Below, piece by piece: positions 44,126-53,324 of a stretch of DNA of 64,000 bases. Made by a program: the position numbers and the translations under genes. Numbering within the stretch: the stretch's first letter is position 1; each line of letters starts with the position of its first letter. Below the pieces are notes generated by a model. The model was not told where the DNA came from. It did no database searches and was given only the letters and a program-made list of their open reading frames with translations. Origin of the DNA: Alloscardovia venturai (GTDB lineage: Bacteria > Actinomycetota > Actinomycetes > Actinomycetales > Bifidobacteriaceae); assembly GCF_042676605.1 (NCBI RefSeq), contig NZ_JBHTHQ010000021.1:186001-250000 (forward strand). Direction: 5' to 3'.

Positions 44126-45506
44126 GAATATCCTCCGAATCTGGGGTGTGTGGTTGAGCTAAAACTTGATTGTCAGTATGAGACGTGTCAGTATCTTCTG
44201 TAACAGCGGAGAAATTCCGACTTCGCCATGAGATAATAATGAATTTGATGAGTGCAATGATGCAGACTAAAACCCATGCAGCAAAAAGTCCCCATTGAAG
44301 TGGGCGTCCTAATACACTAAGGGATTGAATCGTATCGACCCCTATGTGTTTAAGATTCTTGGAACCGAGAGAACCCTGAGACACCATAAAGAGAAGTCCT
44401 CCGACGACAATAGTTATAAGAGTAGAAATAATAAATGCGCCGACAGGATAGATGAAATTGACGACGGAAGTTAAAGACAGCGTACCTCTTATCAGGTTAA
44501 ACTCACGACGTGCCAATAAGGTATACAGGCCAAGAGCACAAATAACAACGACTGGTATCACCAAAATAATGAGTCGCCATGAATAAGAAGGAACAGCCGA
44601 AGGAAAAATCCCGAAAATTGGTATAGGGGGAAGATTGTGAGACTGTCCTAACCATAGTGTGAATGTACCGAGACTACCGATAGTAAAACCTGATCCTAAT
44701 ATCCATGACAGCGCCCATATCATGATGTTCGGTAGCCACGCAAGAGAAAGAATAGTTGTCGTGATACGTGAACCTACACCCATACGAGTCATAGAAAAAA
44801 CGTTCCCCATAGAGTTAAAGCCCAATATGAGCCACACGCATACAGTAAGTACACTGAGAATCACAAAAAAGTAAAAAATACGCTGTGCAGTACGCACACC
44901 GAGAGATATGGTGCGCTGAAGAGTTGAGGAAGAATGAGCGCGTATGAAACGAGAAATAGCTTTATATTCTGCAGAATCTTGCGTGCATGATAGCATCCAT
45001 GAAACGCTACCAATAGCGCATGGTTTAAGGAATATCATCCACCATTTATCGGTAACATTGCTGTGCAAAAGCATAGCAACAATTGTCCAAATCGTAGCCC
45101 ACGAGATAACTGTAATGAGATTGCCAGATTTGCTATTTCGACGGTTTTTCATCAAAGAGGCAAGAAGAGCAATACTTGCAAAGGTTAATCCCAACGGAGT
45201 CATCGACACAGTGAGTGTATCTGTATGAATACCTATCCCCTGAGTCATAAGCAAGAGCAGTCCAGTAAAAGTAGTAGTGACACTACTTAAATCTGTACCT
45301 GCTTCCATCGCAGCAACGAGAAGAAATAATGCAGAAAAAAGAAAAAGCGTGAGTGCAAAAATGAGTGCAGCCCATAGTGCAGTTACAATCGCGCGTATTC
45401 CATTGCGAACGACATGTTGCGACTGTTGAGGTAGCTTGGAACGCAATGAAGATGTTGCATCCGAAGTAGCGATAGCATCTGAAGATACTGAGCGCGCCCC
45501 TGCCAT
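44118..45506 (-). CDS. DUF6350 polytopic membrane protein (PerM-like)
   Basis: 462 residues with about ten membrane helices, starting after a 30-residue cytoplasmic end. The placement between sucCD and purH is the conserved actinobacterial position of DUF6350; the mycobacterial member PerM supports division and envelope integrity. GGAGA lies upstream of the ATG, three bases after the sucD stop. The family call rests mostly on gene order and topology. Confidence 0.8.
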   Translation of the reverse strand: MAGARSVSSDAIATSDATSSLRSKLPQQSQHVVRNGIRAIVTALWAALIFALTLFLFSALFLLVAAMEAGTDLSSVTTTFTGLLLLMTQGIGIHTDTLTVSMTPLGLTFASIALLASLMKNRRNSKSGNLITVISWATIWTIVAMLLHSNVTDKWWMIFLKPCAIGSVSWMLSCTQDSAEYKAISRFIRAHSSSTLQRTISLGVRTAQRIFYFFVILSVLTVCVWLILGFNSMGNVFSMTRMGVGSRITTTILSLAWLPNIMIWALSWILGSGFTIGSLGTFTLWLGQSHNLPPIPIFGIFPSAVPSYSWRLIILVIPVVVICALGLYTLLARREFNLIRGTLSLTSVVNFIYPVGAFIISTLITIVVGGLLFMVSQGSLGSKNLKHIGVDTIQSLSVLGRPLQWGLFAAWVLVCIIALIKFIIISWRSRNFSAVTEDTDTSHTDNQVLAQPHTPDSEDIHE

Positions 45507-45509
45507 CGT

Positions 45510-46430
45510 TTAGATATTCTCCATAATTGTACGCATAATATGAGCCGTCTCACTTGGAGTACGTCCAACGCGTATGCCACACCTCTCAAGTGCATCTTTC
45601 TTCTCTTGAGCTGTCCCCTTGGAACCGGAAACAATAGCACCGGCATGTCCCATTTGTTTTCCTTCTGGCGCAGTATATCCCGCAATGTAGGCAACAACGG
45701 GCTTTGACATTTGGTCTTTTGCCCAGAGTGCTAATTCTTGCTCAGCATTACCACCGATCTCTCCGATGAGAACGCATGCTTTAATAGATGAGTCCTCATT
45801 AAGGAGCTCAAGTGCCTCTTGCTGTGTCGTCCCCACGATAGGATCGCCGCCTACACCGATTGCCGTCTTAAATCCGTAATCGGATAGTTCAGCCATGAGT
45901 TGATAAGTGAGAGTTCCAGACTTCGATACAAGTCCCAGTGGTCCGTAAGACACGATGCCGTCAGGAATAATCCCTAAGTTAACGCCATAGAGACCTCGCG
46001 CTTTATCTGCATCGGACGTGTATGTAGATAATCCTGGACAATTTGGACCAATTAAACGTACGCCACGCTGATGAGCAAGTGCTACGCAATAGGCTGAATC
46101 AGCGACTGGAATTCCTTCAGTGATAACGACAATAAGAGGGATTTCAGCTTCAATCGCTTCTACAATCGCTGATTTTGCAAAACGAGGAGGCACAAAAATA
46201 ACAGATGCTTGTGCTCCTGTGGCTTCACGAGCTTGTGCACACGTTGCATAAATTGAGACATCTCGAATGCCTGTAATGGAATCAAATTGGAGAGACTGTC
46301 CTCCTTTACGAGGATTGACACCAGCGACGACGTTTGTTCCTGCCATGAGCATACGAGCAGTGTGAGTCATGCCTTGGTGTCCAGTCATACCCTGCACGAT
46401 AACTGGAGCATTTGGCTCAATGAATGTCAT
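45510..46430 (-). CDS. sucD: Succinyl-CoA ligase alpha subunit
   Basis: Forms succinyl-CoA or ATP/GTP with the beta subunit. N-terminal CoA-binding Rossmann part (VIVQGMTGHQGMTH, VNPRKGGQ), and the phosphohistidine in QMGHAGAIVSG (His about 262). Start at ATG 46430 chosen from AGGTGAGG just upstream; a GTG at 46439 is the alternative. Directly follows sucC. Confidence 0.96.
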   Translation of the reverse strand: MTFIEPNAPVIVQGMTGHQGMTHTARMLMAGTNVVAGVNPRKGGQSLQFDSITGIRDVSIYATCAQAREATGAQASVIFVPPRFAKSAIVEAIEAEIPLIVVITEGIPVADSAYCVALAHQRGVRLIGPNCPGLSTYTSDADKARGLYGVNLGIIPDGIVSYGPLGLVSKSGTLTYQLMAELSDYGFKTAIGVGGDPIVGTTQQEALELLNEDSSIKACVLIGEIGGNAEQELALWAKDQMSKPVVAYIAGYTAPEGKQMGHAGAIVSGSKGTAQEKKDALERCGIRVGRTPSETAHIMRTIMENI

Positions 46431-46439
46431 TTTCCTCAC

Positions 46440-47651
46440 CTACTTCTGTACTGCGCCAAGCTGATGGGCTGCAAATGATACAGCGTCGGCTGCTGCTTGG
46501 GACATAGTTTGAGCAACATGTATACGTGGATGATGAGCCTCATGAATTAACGACAGTCCTTCCGCAGCCTTGTTACCGTCGAATCTGACGACGATATCCT
46601 TAACAGTTTCACCATTACTCTCGAGATGAGAGACTGCTTCAAGTGTCCCCTGCGCGACGAGCTTGCATGATGTCAAGCCGCCATACACATTGATAAAGAC
46701 GGACTCTACATGAGGGTCAGAGAGCACAATGCTAAGTGACTCTGCCATTACGTCAGCAGAGGCACCGCCGCCAATGTCAAGAAAATTAGCAGGCTTGAGA
46801 GGTGTATCGTATACGCTTCCTGCGTCAGCGACTGCATCAATAGAGCTCATGACGAGACCGGCTCCATTACCGATAACTCCGACATTTCCGTCGAGCCTTA
46901 CATAGTGTAAATCATGTTGAGCAGCTCGCTCTTCGAGTGGATCTGTTTCAAAACTGGTATCAAAACGAGACCAGCCGTCATGACGGAATGCCGCATTAGA
47001 ATCAAGGGAAATTTTAGCATCGAGCGCGACTAATTTTTTTGATTTCTCATCATCGGGGTCACCGACTTTTGCGAGTGGATTAATCTCGACGAGAGTGGCA
47101 TCATTGTCTCTGAACACGCGCCACATGTCGAGAAGAATTTGCGCTGCCTGATCACCATCAGCATGGTAAAAACCTATCTGATTTGCCATCTCTCGAGCTG
47201 CATTAAAATCAAAATCATCTAACGGTTTAATGTGAAGGCGTTTAACGAATTCAGGATGTTCTCGGGCAATGTCCTCAACTTCGGTACCGCCAGCGGCTGT
47301 AGCAAGTACATCATAGTCGCGTGACGATCTGTCGACTGAAATTGAGACGTAATATTCATGAAGAATCTGCGCTGCCTGAACAACAAGAAGGCCTCGAACT
47401 TTATGTCCATGAATAGTCATGGAAAGAATATGTTCAGCCATGTAACGAGCTTCGTCTTCATCATGAACAATCTTTACTCCGCCGGCTTGTCCACGATGCC
47501 CGATGCGCACCTGAGCTTTGAGAACACAAGGAAAACCAACCATTTTTGCTGCGTTTACTGCTTCAGATGCGGTAGATGCAAAAACACCCTCTGGAATTGG
47601 AATTTGCTTCTCATCTAGTAGTTCACGCGCTTGGTATTCATAAAGATCCAT
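46440..47651 (-). CDS. sucC: Succinyl-CoA ligase beta subunit
   Basis: Nucleotide-binding subunit of succinyl-CoA ligase. ATP-grasp domain at the N-terminus (LYEYQARELLDEKQIPIP) and the C-terminal CoA-ligase domain (NGAGLVMSSIDAV, NFLDIGGGASADV near 288, FINVYGGL near 315). 403 residues. AGGGAG seven bases before the ATG. No other TCA gene is in the window. Confidence 0.96.
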   Translation of the reverse strand: MDLYEYQARELLDEKQIPIPEGVFASTASEAVNAAKMVGFPCVLKAQVRIGHRGQAGGVKIVHDEDEARYMAEHILSMTIHGHKVRGLLVVQAAQILHEYYVSISVDRSSRDYDVLATAAGGTEVEDIAREHPEFVKRLHIKPLDDFDFNAAREMANQIGFYHADGDQAAQILLDMWRVFRDNDATLVEINPLAKVGDPDDEKSKKLVALDAKISLDSNAAFRHDGWSRFDTSFETDPLEERAAQHDLHYVRLDGNVGVIGNGAGLVMSSIDAVADAGSVYDTPLKPANFLDIGGGASADVMAESLSIVLSDPHVESVFINVYGGLTSCKLVAQGTLEAVSHLESNGETVKDIVVRFDGNKAAEGLSLIHEAHHPRIHVAQTMSQAAADAVSFAAHQLGAVQK

Positions 47652-47676
47652 GTGAAACTCCCTACACTCTCGGTTA

Positions 47677-48255
47677 CTACGCAGGCATCACCATAAGAGA
47701 AGACGTTGGCTTGTTATCAAGCTGAGAAACTCCGTGAAGACCTTGAAGCTCCATCACAAAACTGAAACCAGCTACTGAGCACCCAACACTTTCGAAGAGT
47801 TTCATCGCCGCCCAAGCTGTTCCACCTGTTGCAATGAGATCATCGATAACGAGAATACGTGAACCAGCTGGGACAAGACCTTCTTCAATTTCCATTGTGG
47901 CACTGCCGTACTCTAAATCATAGCTCTGCGAAACCACAGGAGGTGGTAGTTTTCCCGCTTTTCGGACAGCAATGAATCCTTTGTTCAGTCTGTCTGCAAG
48001 AGCTGTCCCCAAAAGAAAACCACGGGCTTCCAATCCTGCAATAAATTCAAAATCATTAGTGTCCACTGGCAAATCTGCGATGAGAGCTTGGAGAAGTAAA
48101 TCATGACCGCGTGGATCCGCAAAAACTGGCATAAAATCGCGGAAATTAATGCCTTCCGCTGGGAAACCTGGAATAGTACGAATAAGAGAACACAAGTACT
48201 GTGCATCGTCAGTTTGTAAAAGACCAGGTTGTGTCAAGGAAATATCGGAAGTCAT
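47677..48255 (-). CDS. apt: Adenine phosphoribosyltransferase
   Basis: Salvages adenine to AMP with PRPP. Family start RTIPGFPAEGINFRD near 24, FIAGLEARGFLLG near 71 and the PRPP loop LVIDDLIATGGTAWA near 137. 192 residues from ATG 48255, backed by TGAGG; a GTG at 48270 is possible. In mycobacteria apt follows yajC-secD-secF; here it directly follows yajC. Confidence 0.95.
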   Translation of the reverse strand: MTSDISLTQPGLLQTDDAQYLCSLIRTIPGFPAEGINFRDFMPVFADPRGHDLLLQALIADLPVDTNDFEFIAGLEARGFLLGTALADRLNKGFIAVRKAGKLPPPVVSQSYDLEYGSATMEIEEGLVPAGSRILVIDDLIATGGTAWAAMKLFESVGCSVAGFSFVMELQGLHGVSQLDNKPTSSLMVMPA

Positions 48256-48306
48256 CTCATCTAGCCTCACTGTGAAGGAAAAGTTGTGCTCAAATATGGC
48301 TATAAC

Positions 48307-48696
48307 TTAATTTTTTGTCGAAGAGTCGGAAGTTGTAGAATCTACTACTTCACTTTTGCTATCCTCATCTTCCGAACTTATCTGTTCAAGTGGATTACCA
48401 TTCTCATCAACTTCATCATCACTGACATATGCAGGGACAATAGGAGGTTCAGTTATTGCCTGTATACGCCACTTCGAGAGACTACCTTCCGAGTTGATGA
48501 TGACAAAATCACGATCCAAATCGACTTCTTCAACGATGCCCAAAAGACCGGAATGTGTAGCTACTTCGTCGCCGCGCTTGAGGTTATTGCGAAAGTCAGA
48601 AACTTTTTGCTGAGTCTTCTTTTGCTGTTTGCTTTGCCACCACATCAAGGCAATCATTGCGATAAGAAAGACAACGAGCATAACAGTCATAGTCAT
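48307..48696 (-). CDS. yajC: Preprotein translocase subunit YajC
   Basis: Accessory Sec component. One N-terminal membrane helix (TVMLVVFLIAMIALMWW), then the YajC domain (KKTQQKVSDFRNNLKRGDEVATHSGLLG) and an acidic/serine-rich tail. Start at ATG 48696 because AAGGAG lies eight bases upstream; the frame opens further to a TTG at 48720. Follows ruvB as in many bacteria. Confidence 0.92.
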   Translation of the reverse strand: MTMTVMLVVFLIAMIALMWWQSKQQKKTQQKVSDFRNNLKRGDEVATHSGLLGIVEEVDLDRDFVIINSEGSLSKWRIQAITEPPIVPAYVSDDEVDENGNPLEQISSEDEDSKSEVVDSTTSDSSTKN

Positions 48697-48744
48697 AGTG
48701 GGAACTCCTTGAGGATGCAAATAGTAGAACAGTACTGTTAAAGA

Positions 48745-49791
48745 TTAGAACACTGATGTGACATCATTGGGAGGTACTAGTCCAAGATGTTTCCATGCTT
48801 TTGATGTCGCGACACGACCACGCGGAGTACGCGCAAGGAAACCTTCTCTAACGAGATATGGTTCACTAACAGTTTCGACGGTTTCTGCCTCCTCACCTAC
48901 CATGGCTGCGAGATTATTGAGTCCGACAGGCCCACCTGCAAACTGCTTACACATAGCAGTGAGAACGGCTATATCGAGACGATCGAGTCCTTCCGAGTCA
49001 ATCTGGTAGAGTTCAAGACAGTCAAATACAGCTTCTGGAGTGATGTGGCCGAGAGAGTGGACAACGCCCCAATCTCTCACACGTCGAAGGAGTCGGTTCG
49101 CAACACGAGGTGTACCACGTGAACGAATCGCAAGCTCATGTGCAGCAGCATCTTCTACCGCTATGCCGAGAACGTCAGCGGAACGAAGGATAAGTTTCTT
49201 TAGCTCACTGTGTGGATAATAGTCAAGATGTGCGGTAAATCCAAACCGCGCGCGAAGAGGTGATGGAAGCATGCCCTCTCGTGTAGTAGCTCCAATAACT
49301 GTGAATCGTGGAAGAGTAAGAGGAATGGATGATGCTCCTGGTCCTTTTCCGACCATAACATCAACGCGAAAATCTTCCATAGCAATATAAAGAAGTTCTT
49401 CTGCAGCTCTTGGCAAGCGATGTATTTCATCGATAAAGAGAACTTCACCCTCTTCGAGCGATGAAACGATAGATGCTAAGTCACCGGCGTGCTGAATGGC
49501 AGGACCAGAAGTTACACGAATTGGTACTCCTAATTCGTGCGCCACAATCATAGAAAGAGTGGTTTTCCCAAGTCCTGGAGGTCCAGCTAAAAGAATGTGA
49601 TCTGGCGGTACCCCTCTGAGTTGGGCTGCATCAAGAAAGAGCTTCATCTGAGCTTTCAGCTGCGGCTGACCTATAAACGTCTCTAAAGTGTCTGGGCGAA
49701 GTTCCTCATCACTGATGTATTCATTGGACTGCGACTCAGCGGAAATCATGCGTAACGATTCTTCGTTCGCGTTATTTATAAGCTCTGCCAT
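48745..49791 (-). CDS. ruvB: Holliday junction DNA helicase RuvB
   Basis: AAA+ motor for branch migration with RuvA. Walker A GPPGLGKTT near 69, Walker B FIDEIHRLPR near 119, sensor GATTREGMLPSPLRARFG near 168-185, winged helix at the C-terminus. 348 residues. Its ATG shares one base with the ruvA stop (TAATG). Part of the ruvC / ruvA-ruvB group, with its own SOS-type site upstream of ruvA. Confidence 0.98.
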   Translation of the reverse strand: MAELINNANEESLRMISAESQSNEYISDEELRPDTLETFIGQPQLKAQMKLFLDAAQLRGVPPDHILLAGPPGLGKTTLSMIVAHELGVPIRVTSGPAIQHAGDLASIVSSLEEGEVLFIDEIHRLPRAAEELLYIAMEDFRVDVMVGKGPGASSIPLTLPRFTVIGATTREGMLPSPLRARFGFTAHLDYYPHSELKKLILRSADVLGIAVEDAAAHELAIRSRGTPRVANRLLRRVRDWGVVHSLGHITPEAVFDCLELYQIDSEGLDRLDIAVLTAMCKQFAGGPVGLNNLAAMVGEEAETVETVSEPYLVREGFLARTPRGRVATSKAWKHLGLVPPNDVTSVF

Positions 49792-50435
49792 TACCGCCCC
49801 CGATCCAAACGTGTCAAAGCGTGACGGAGTATGAGTGGGATGTGAGTTTGGTCGACGTCATTAAGCCCCATATCTTCTATGGAGGATTTGACTGCTTCCA
49901 CGGCATCACGATGCTGCCAGCCTAATGACATTAGCCCCTCAACAACCTGGTGTGCACCTGAATCGATGAAATCATCGTCAGAGGATAAAGTATCGGCTTT
50001 TTTCAGAGTGGCCTCAGGTTCAGTGATTAATGAATCAAGATTGACTGACCCTGAAAGTTCAACGATAATTTTTTGTGCGCCTTTTTTACCTACCCCTGGA
50101 GCTTTAGTGAGGGCTGTGACGTCATTTTCTCGTATCGCATGTGCAAGCTCATCTGGCGTTAACGTTGATAAAATAGCGAGAGCAGCTTTCGGTCCGATAC
50201 CGCTCACTTTTTGAAGTTGCCCGAACAAATCTTGCGTGGATTTATGGAGAAAGCCATATAATGCTATAGCATCTTGAGATAGGGTCATAGTAGTCAAGAT
50301 ATACACGTCCTGCCCAGCATGAAGTTGACTGATGTCCTTACTAGACATGCGGACGCTATATCCGATGCCACCGGCCTCTATGATGATGGCAGCTGTATCT
50401 ACTATAGTTACCGTCCCGCGCAAGCTTGCAATCAT
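49791..50435 (-). CDS. ruvA: Holliday junction DNA helicase subunit RuvA
   Basis: Tetramer that holds the Holliday junction open for RuvB. OB domain at the N-terminus (MIASLRGTV), two HhH motifs (LQKVSGIGPKAALAIL near 77; LTKAPGVGKKGAQKII near 112), acid linker and C-terminal RuvB-binding domain (GLMSLGWQHRDAVEAV). 214 residues. GGGGAAAG precedes the ATG. Confidence 0.97.
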   Translation of the reverse strand: MIASLRGTVTIVDTAAIIIEAGGIGYSVRMSSKDISQLHAGQDVYILTTMTLSQDAIALYGFLHKSTQDLFGQLQKVSGIGPKAALAILSTLTPDELAHAIRENDVTALTKAPGVGKKGAQKIIVELSGSVNLDSLITEPEATLKKADTLSSDDDFIDSGAHQVVEGLMSLGWQHRDAVEAVKSSIEDMGLNDVDQTHIPLILRHALTRLDRGR

Positions 50436-50466
50436 TACTTTCCCCTATATATTTCGTTTGGGCAAG

Positions 50467-50482
50467 TCGAACATTTGTTCGA
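50467..50482. promoter_or_regulatory. LexA (SOS) box upstream of ruvAB
   Basis: TCGAAC-ATTT-GTTCGA, perfect six-base arms, in the 58-base ruvC-ruvA gap, 31 bases from the ruvA ATG. It matches the actinobacterial LexA consensus. A -35/-10 pair could overlap it (TTCGAC, 16 bases, TATAGG on the minus strand). Confidence 0.85.
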
Positions 50483-50493
50483 ATAATCTTAGG

Positions 50494-51075
50494 TTACATG
50501 TCACGACGGACACCACGTCCGGGACGTGCGAGACGTTGAGCATCTGCCCACTGTTTCTGCGCTGGTGTTAGATGCTGCTCTCTTTCGCCACCTTCGATTG
50601 CTCCAGCTGGCCGAAGAGCATGACATATAGCAAGCGCCAAAGCATCAGCAGCATCAGGTGGGTTGACGATAGTATTCAGCGATAGGATTTTTGTTACCAT
50701 TTTCTGAACTTGAGATTTATTTGCTTTACCATCTCCGGTAACAGCCAATTTTGCCTCAGTTGGTGTGTGCAATGCTACAGGTATACCCCGTTGAGCCGCG
50801 GCAACCATAGCAAGACCGGCTGCCTGAGCGGTACCTAACACGGTATTACGATTCTCTTGAGCAAAGACACGCTCGATTGATACAACATCGGGAGCAAATT
50901 CATCAAGTTTCGCCCCCAAACCATTAAAGATCTTGAGTAGTCGTGCGTCTTGTGGCGTTTCAGGACCAGTTCGAACGACGTCAACGTGCAAAAAAGAAAG
51001 CCGGCGTGAATGGCCGGCCTCTATAACACCGACTCCGCAGCGCGTAAGCCCGGGGTCAACGCCAAGAATAATCAT
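50494..51075 (-). CDS. ruvC: Crossover junction endodeoxyribonuclease RuvC
   Basis: Cuts Holliday junctions. RNase H-like fold with the catalytic Asp in LGVDPGLTRCGVGV (residues 4-17), Glu in VSIERVFAQ near 68, and DAADALALAICHA near 146-158. 193 residues. No clear Shine-Dalgarno. 21 bases after yebC, so probably on the yebC message. Confidence 0.97.
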   Translation of the reverse strand: MIILGVDPGLTRCGVGVIEAGHSRRLSFLHVDVVRTGPETPQDARLLKIFNGLGAKLDEFAPDVVSIERVFAQENRNTVLGTAQAAGLAMVAAAQRGIPVALHTPTEAKLAVTGDGKANKSQVQKMVTKILSLNTIVNPPDAADALALAICHALRPAGAIEGGEREQHLTPAQKQWADAQRLARPGRGVRRDM

Positions 51076-51096
51076 AGAAAGCTAACTTCTAACTTT

Positions 51097-51852
51097 CTAC
51101 TCTTCATCTAATTGAGCCATAACGTCATCGGATGCTGTCCAATTTGCATAAATATCCTGAACATCATCGAGTTCGTCGAGTGCATCGATGAGTTTGTTTA
51201 CCTTAACAGCCTGCTCATAGTCGATTTCAATTTCATTCAGAGGAACGAGGGTTGATTCTGCAGAATCGTAATCGAAGTTTGCTGCTTGGATAGCCTTACG
51301 TACCTCAACTACGTCACTAGGAGCGGTGGTAACAGTATAGACGTCGCCATCCTCGGTCACATCTTCAGCTCCAGCTTCCGCAGCAGTCTCAAAAAGCGCA
51401 TCGAAGTCGACGCCGTCTGCTGGAACGATAATCTGTCCTTTACGTTCGAAGTTAAAGGATACAGAGCCATTCTCAGCTAAAGAACCACCATTCTTAGATA
51501 AGGTAGAGCGTACATCTGCAGCAGCGCGATTGCGATTATCAGTCAAGCATGTGATAATCAGACCAATACCGCCAGGCGCATAGCCTTCATAGGTGATTTC
51601 TTCGTAGTTTGCGCCACCCTGCTCTTCACCAGAACCGCGCTTTACTGCACGAGTGATGTTATCTGCTGGAAGAGAGTTCTTCTTTGCTTTCTGAATAGCA
51701 TCATAAAGAGCTGGGTTACCATCTGGGTCCCCACCGCCATTACGCGCCGCAATTTCGATGTTCTTAACGAGCTTCGCGAAGAGCTTCCCACGCTTCGCAT
51801 CAATGGCAGCCTTCTTATGCTTGGTGGTAGCCCACTTGGAATGTCCTGACAT
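51097..51852 (-). CDS. yebC: YebC/PmpR-family regulatory protein
   Basis: TACO1/YebC family; members act as transcription regulators or aid translation of difficult motifs. MSGHSKWATTKHKKAAIDAKR is the family N-terminus, with NPALYDAIQKAKKNSLPADNI near 46. 251 residues from ATG 51852, supported by GAGGAGAG; the frame opens further upstream without support. Neighbour of ruvC as in most actinobacteria. Confidence 0.95.
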   Translation of the reverse strand: MSGHSKWATTKHKKAAIDAKRGKLFAKLVKNIEIAARNGGGDPDGNPALYDAIQKAKKNSLPADNITRAVKRGSGEEQGGANYEEITYEGYAPGGIGLIITCLTDNRNRAAADVRSTLSKNGGSLAENGSVSFNFERKGQIIVPADGVDFDALFETAAEAGAEDVTEDGDVYTVTTAPSDVVEVRKAIQAANFDYDSAESTLVPLNEIEIDYEQAVKVNKLIDALDELDDVQDIYANWTASDDVMAQLDEE

Positions 51853-51974
51853 GACTCTCCTCGTCAATCTGTACGATAAACCGAATAAACCGAGAGCAAT
51901 TTTATGCTCCCCAGCAGACACTCGATACATCGACCACTGCGAATTCGCTCAGAGGTGTGCTGGGCAAACAATTC

Positions 51975-52607
51975 TCAATCGTTTTTAAAGCTCTGCTGAT
52001 AAACGGTATAAATACGTTGCCCGACAGTTATCACTCCAAGTACTGCGAGCAAAACCATAGCACACGTAAGAATGCGTGGGCGAAGATTTGTACTTAAGAT
52101 GCCTGCTAATGCCATTGCACCAAGAATGATGAGAATTCTATCTGATCGCGTGGCAATTCCCAACTTTGCCTCATACCCTACTGATTCCGCCCTTGCACGA
52201 GCATAGGGCGTTACAAAAGAAGTCATAAGCGCTACAGCAGCAGCCCATAACCCCACACGAGACCACATGGAAGTAGGATTGGTGTGAAGCAGAAAGTACA
52301 CGATGATGCTAAGTAGCATCGCCCAATCAGCGATGCGGTCGAGAGTGGAATCAAGGAATGCACCAAATTTTGTTCCGCCCCCTGTCAGTGCAGCTACTGA
52401 ACCATCAAGTGCATCAAAAAGCACAAGTATTGTCAGTGCTAGCGCTCCCCCAAATAATAGACCGGTAAGGCCCGTTATAATTGCGACAAGAACTGTGCCA
52501 AGTGCGCCAATAATAGTAACGGAATTTGCAGTCATACCGATTCGCACTAAGAAACGAGCAATCGGATTAATAAGTCGCTTAAACGGTACACGTAACTTTT
52601 CTAGCAT
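51975..52607 (-). CDS. CDP-alcohol phosphatidyltransferase, PIP-synthase-like
   Basis: Second CDP-alcohol transferase of the window. Motif DALDGSVAALTGGGTKFGAF then LDSTLDR at about 65-91 carries the four Asp residues. Five to six membrane helices. Its place between a HIT-family gene and yebC-ruvC matches mycobacterial pgsA1, the phosphatidylinositol-phosphate synthase, so that substrate is likely but not proven. The mycobacterial acyltransferase and pimA genes that normally follow are not present. Confidence 0.85.
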   Translation of the reverse strand: MLEKLRVPFKRLINPIARFLVRIGMTANSVTIIGALGTVLVAIITGLTGLLFGGALALTILVLFDALDGSVAALTGGGTKFGAFLDSTLDRIADWAMLLSIIVYFLLHTNPTSMWSRVGLWAAAVALMTSFVTPYARARAESVGYEAKLGIATRSDRILIILGAMALAGILSTNLRPRILTCAMVLLAVLGVITVGQRIYTVYQQSFKND

Positions 52608-52618
52608 GAGTGAAGACC

Positions 52619-53230
52619 TTACATCACCTCAGGTGCGAGACGAGCCGCTTCTTGTGCATATGCTGCGCGTTGGTTTTCAAGCAGAATAGGCATAGTGCGT
52701 GTTTGAGCAACGATAGGCATAAAGTTTGAGTCGCCATTCCATCGAGGAACGATATGCTGGTGAAGGTGGGTAGCGACCCCTGCTCCCCCTGCTTCACCTT
52801 GGTTTATACCAATATTAAAACCATCGGGGCGTGAGACATTTTTCATTACGGTCATTGCAAGCTGCGTAGCTTTTTCAAATTCGAGTATGACAGAGTCGTC
52901 GACAAGCTCAGTGAGCATGGCCACATGATTGTTAGGACACACCATAACATGACCAGAATTATATGGGTAGAGATTCATGATGATAAAGACGTTCTTACCA
53001 CGCCATACGATAAGACCTTCGGCGTCACTTTTCTCTTGCGCGCTACAGAATGGACAAGAATGAGTGTCTTCGTGCTTTTTTTCAGTGGTTTTATCACGTA
53101 GCACATAACTCATGCGTTGTGGAGTCCATAGCCTTTCAAAGTTATCTTCTTGAGGCGGAAAATTGCTAGGGTCATCAATACGAACACTATGGAGAGTATC
53201 ATCTATTGTCATACTGTCGACTTTACGCAT
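52619..53230 (-). CDS. HIT-family protein, Ap4A phosphorylase-like
   Basis: Nucleotide hydrolase or phosphorylase. The HIT motif is HLHQHIVPRWNGDSNFMP near 155-172; the text after the motif resembles mycobacterial Ap4A phosphorylase. CPFC near 61 with a second Cys/His set could bind zinc. Start uncertain: ATG 53230 has TGAGG nine bases upstream, ATG 53245 has none. Ends 11 bases before the PIP-synthase-like gene, one operon. Confidence 0.87.
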   Translation of the reverse strand: MRKVDSMTIDDTLHSVRIDDPSNFPPQEDNFERLWTPQRMSYVLRDKTTEKKHEDTHSCPFCSAQEKSDAEGLIVWRGKNVFIIMNLYPYNSGHVMVCPNNHVAMLTELVDDSVILEFEKATQLAMTVMKNVSRPDGFNIGINQGEAGGAGVATHLHQHIVPRWNGDSNFMPIVAQTRTMPILLENQRAAYAQEAARLAPEVM

Positions 53231-53324
53231 ATGAAAAGACCTCATAGACTCATATAGTTTTCTGGGCTAAAGAATCTACGAGGCTTTATTTTATGGTCTT
53301 ATTTAATCTGCAAAGACCTTATGC

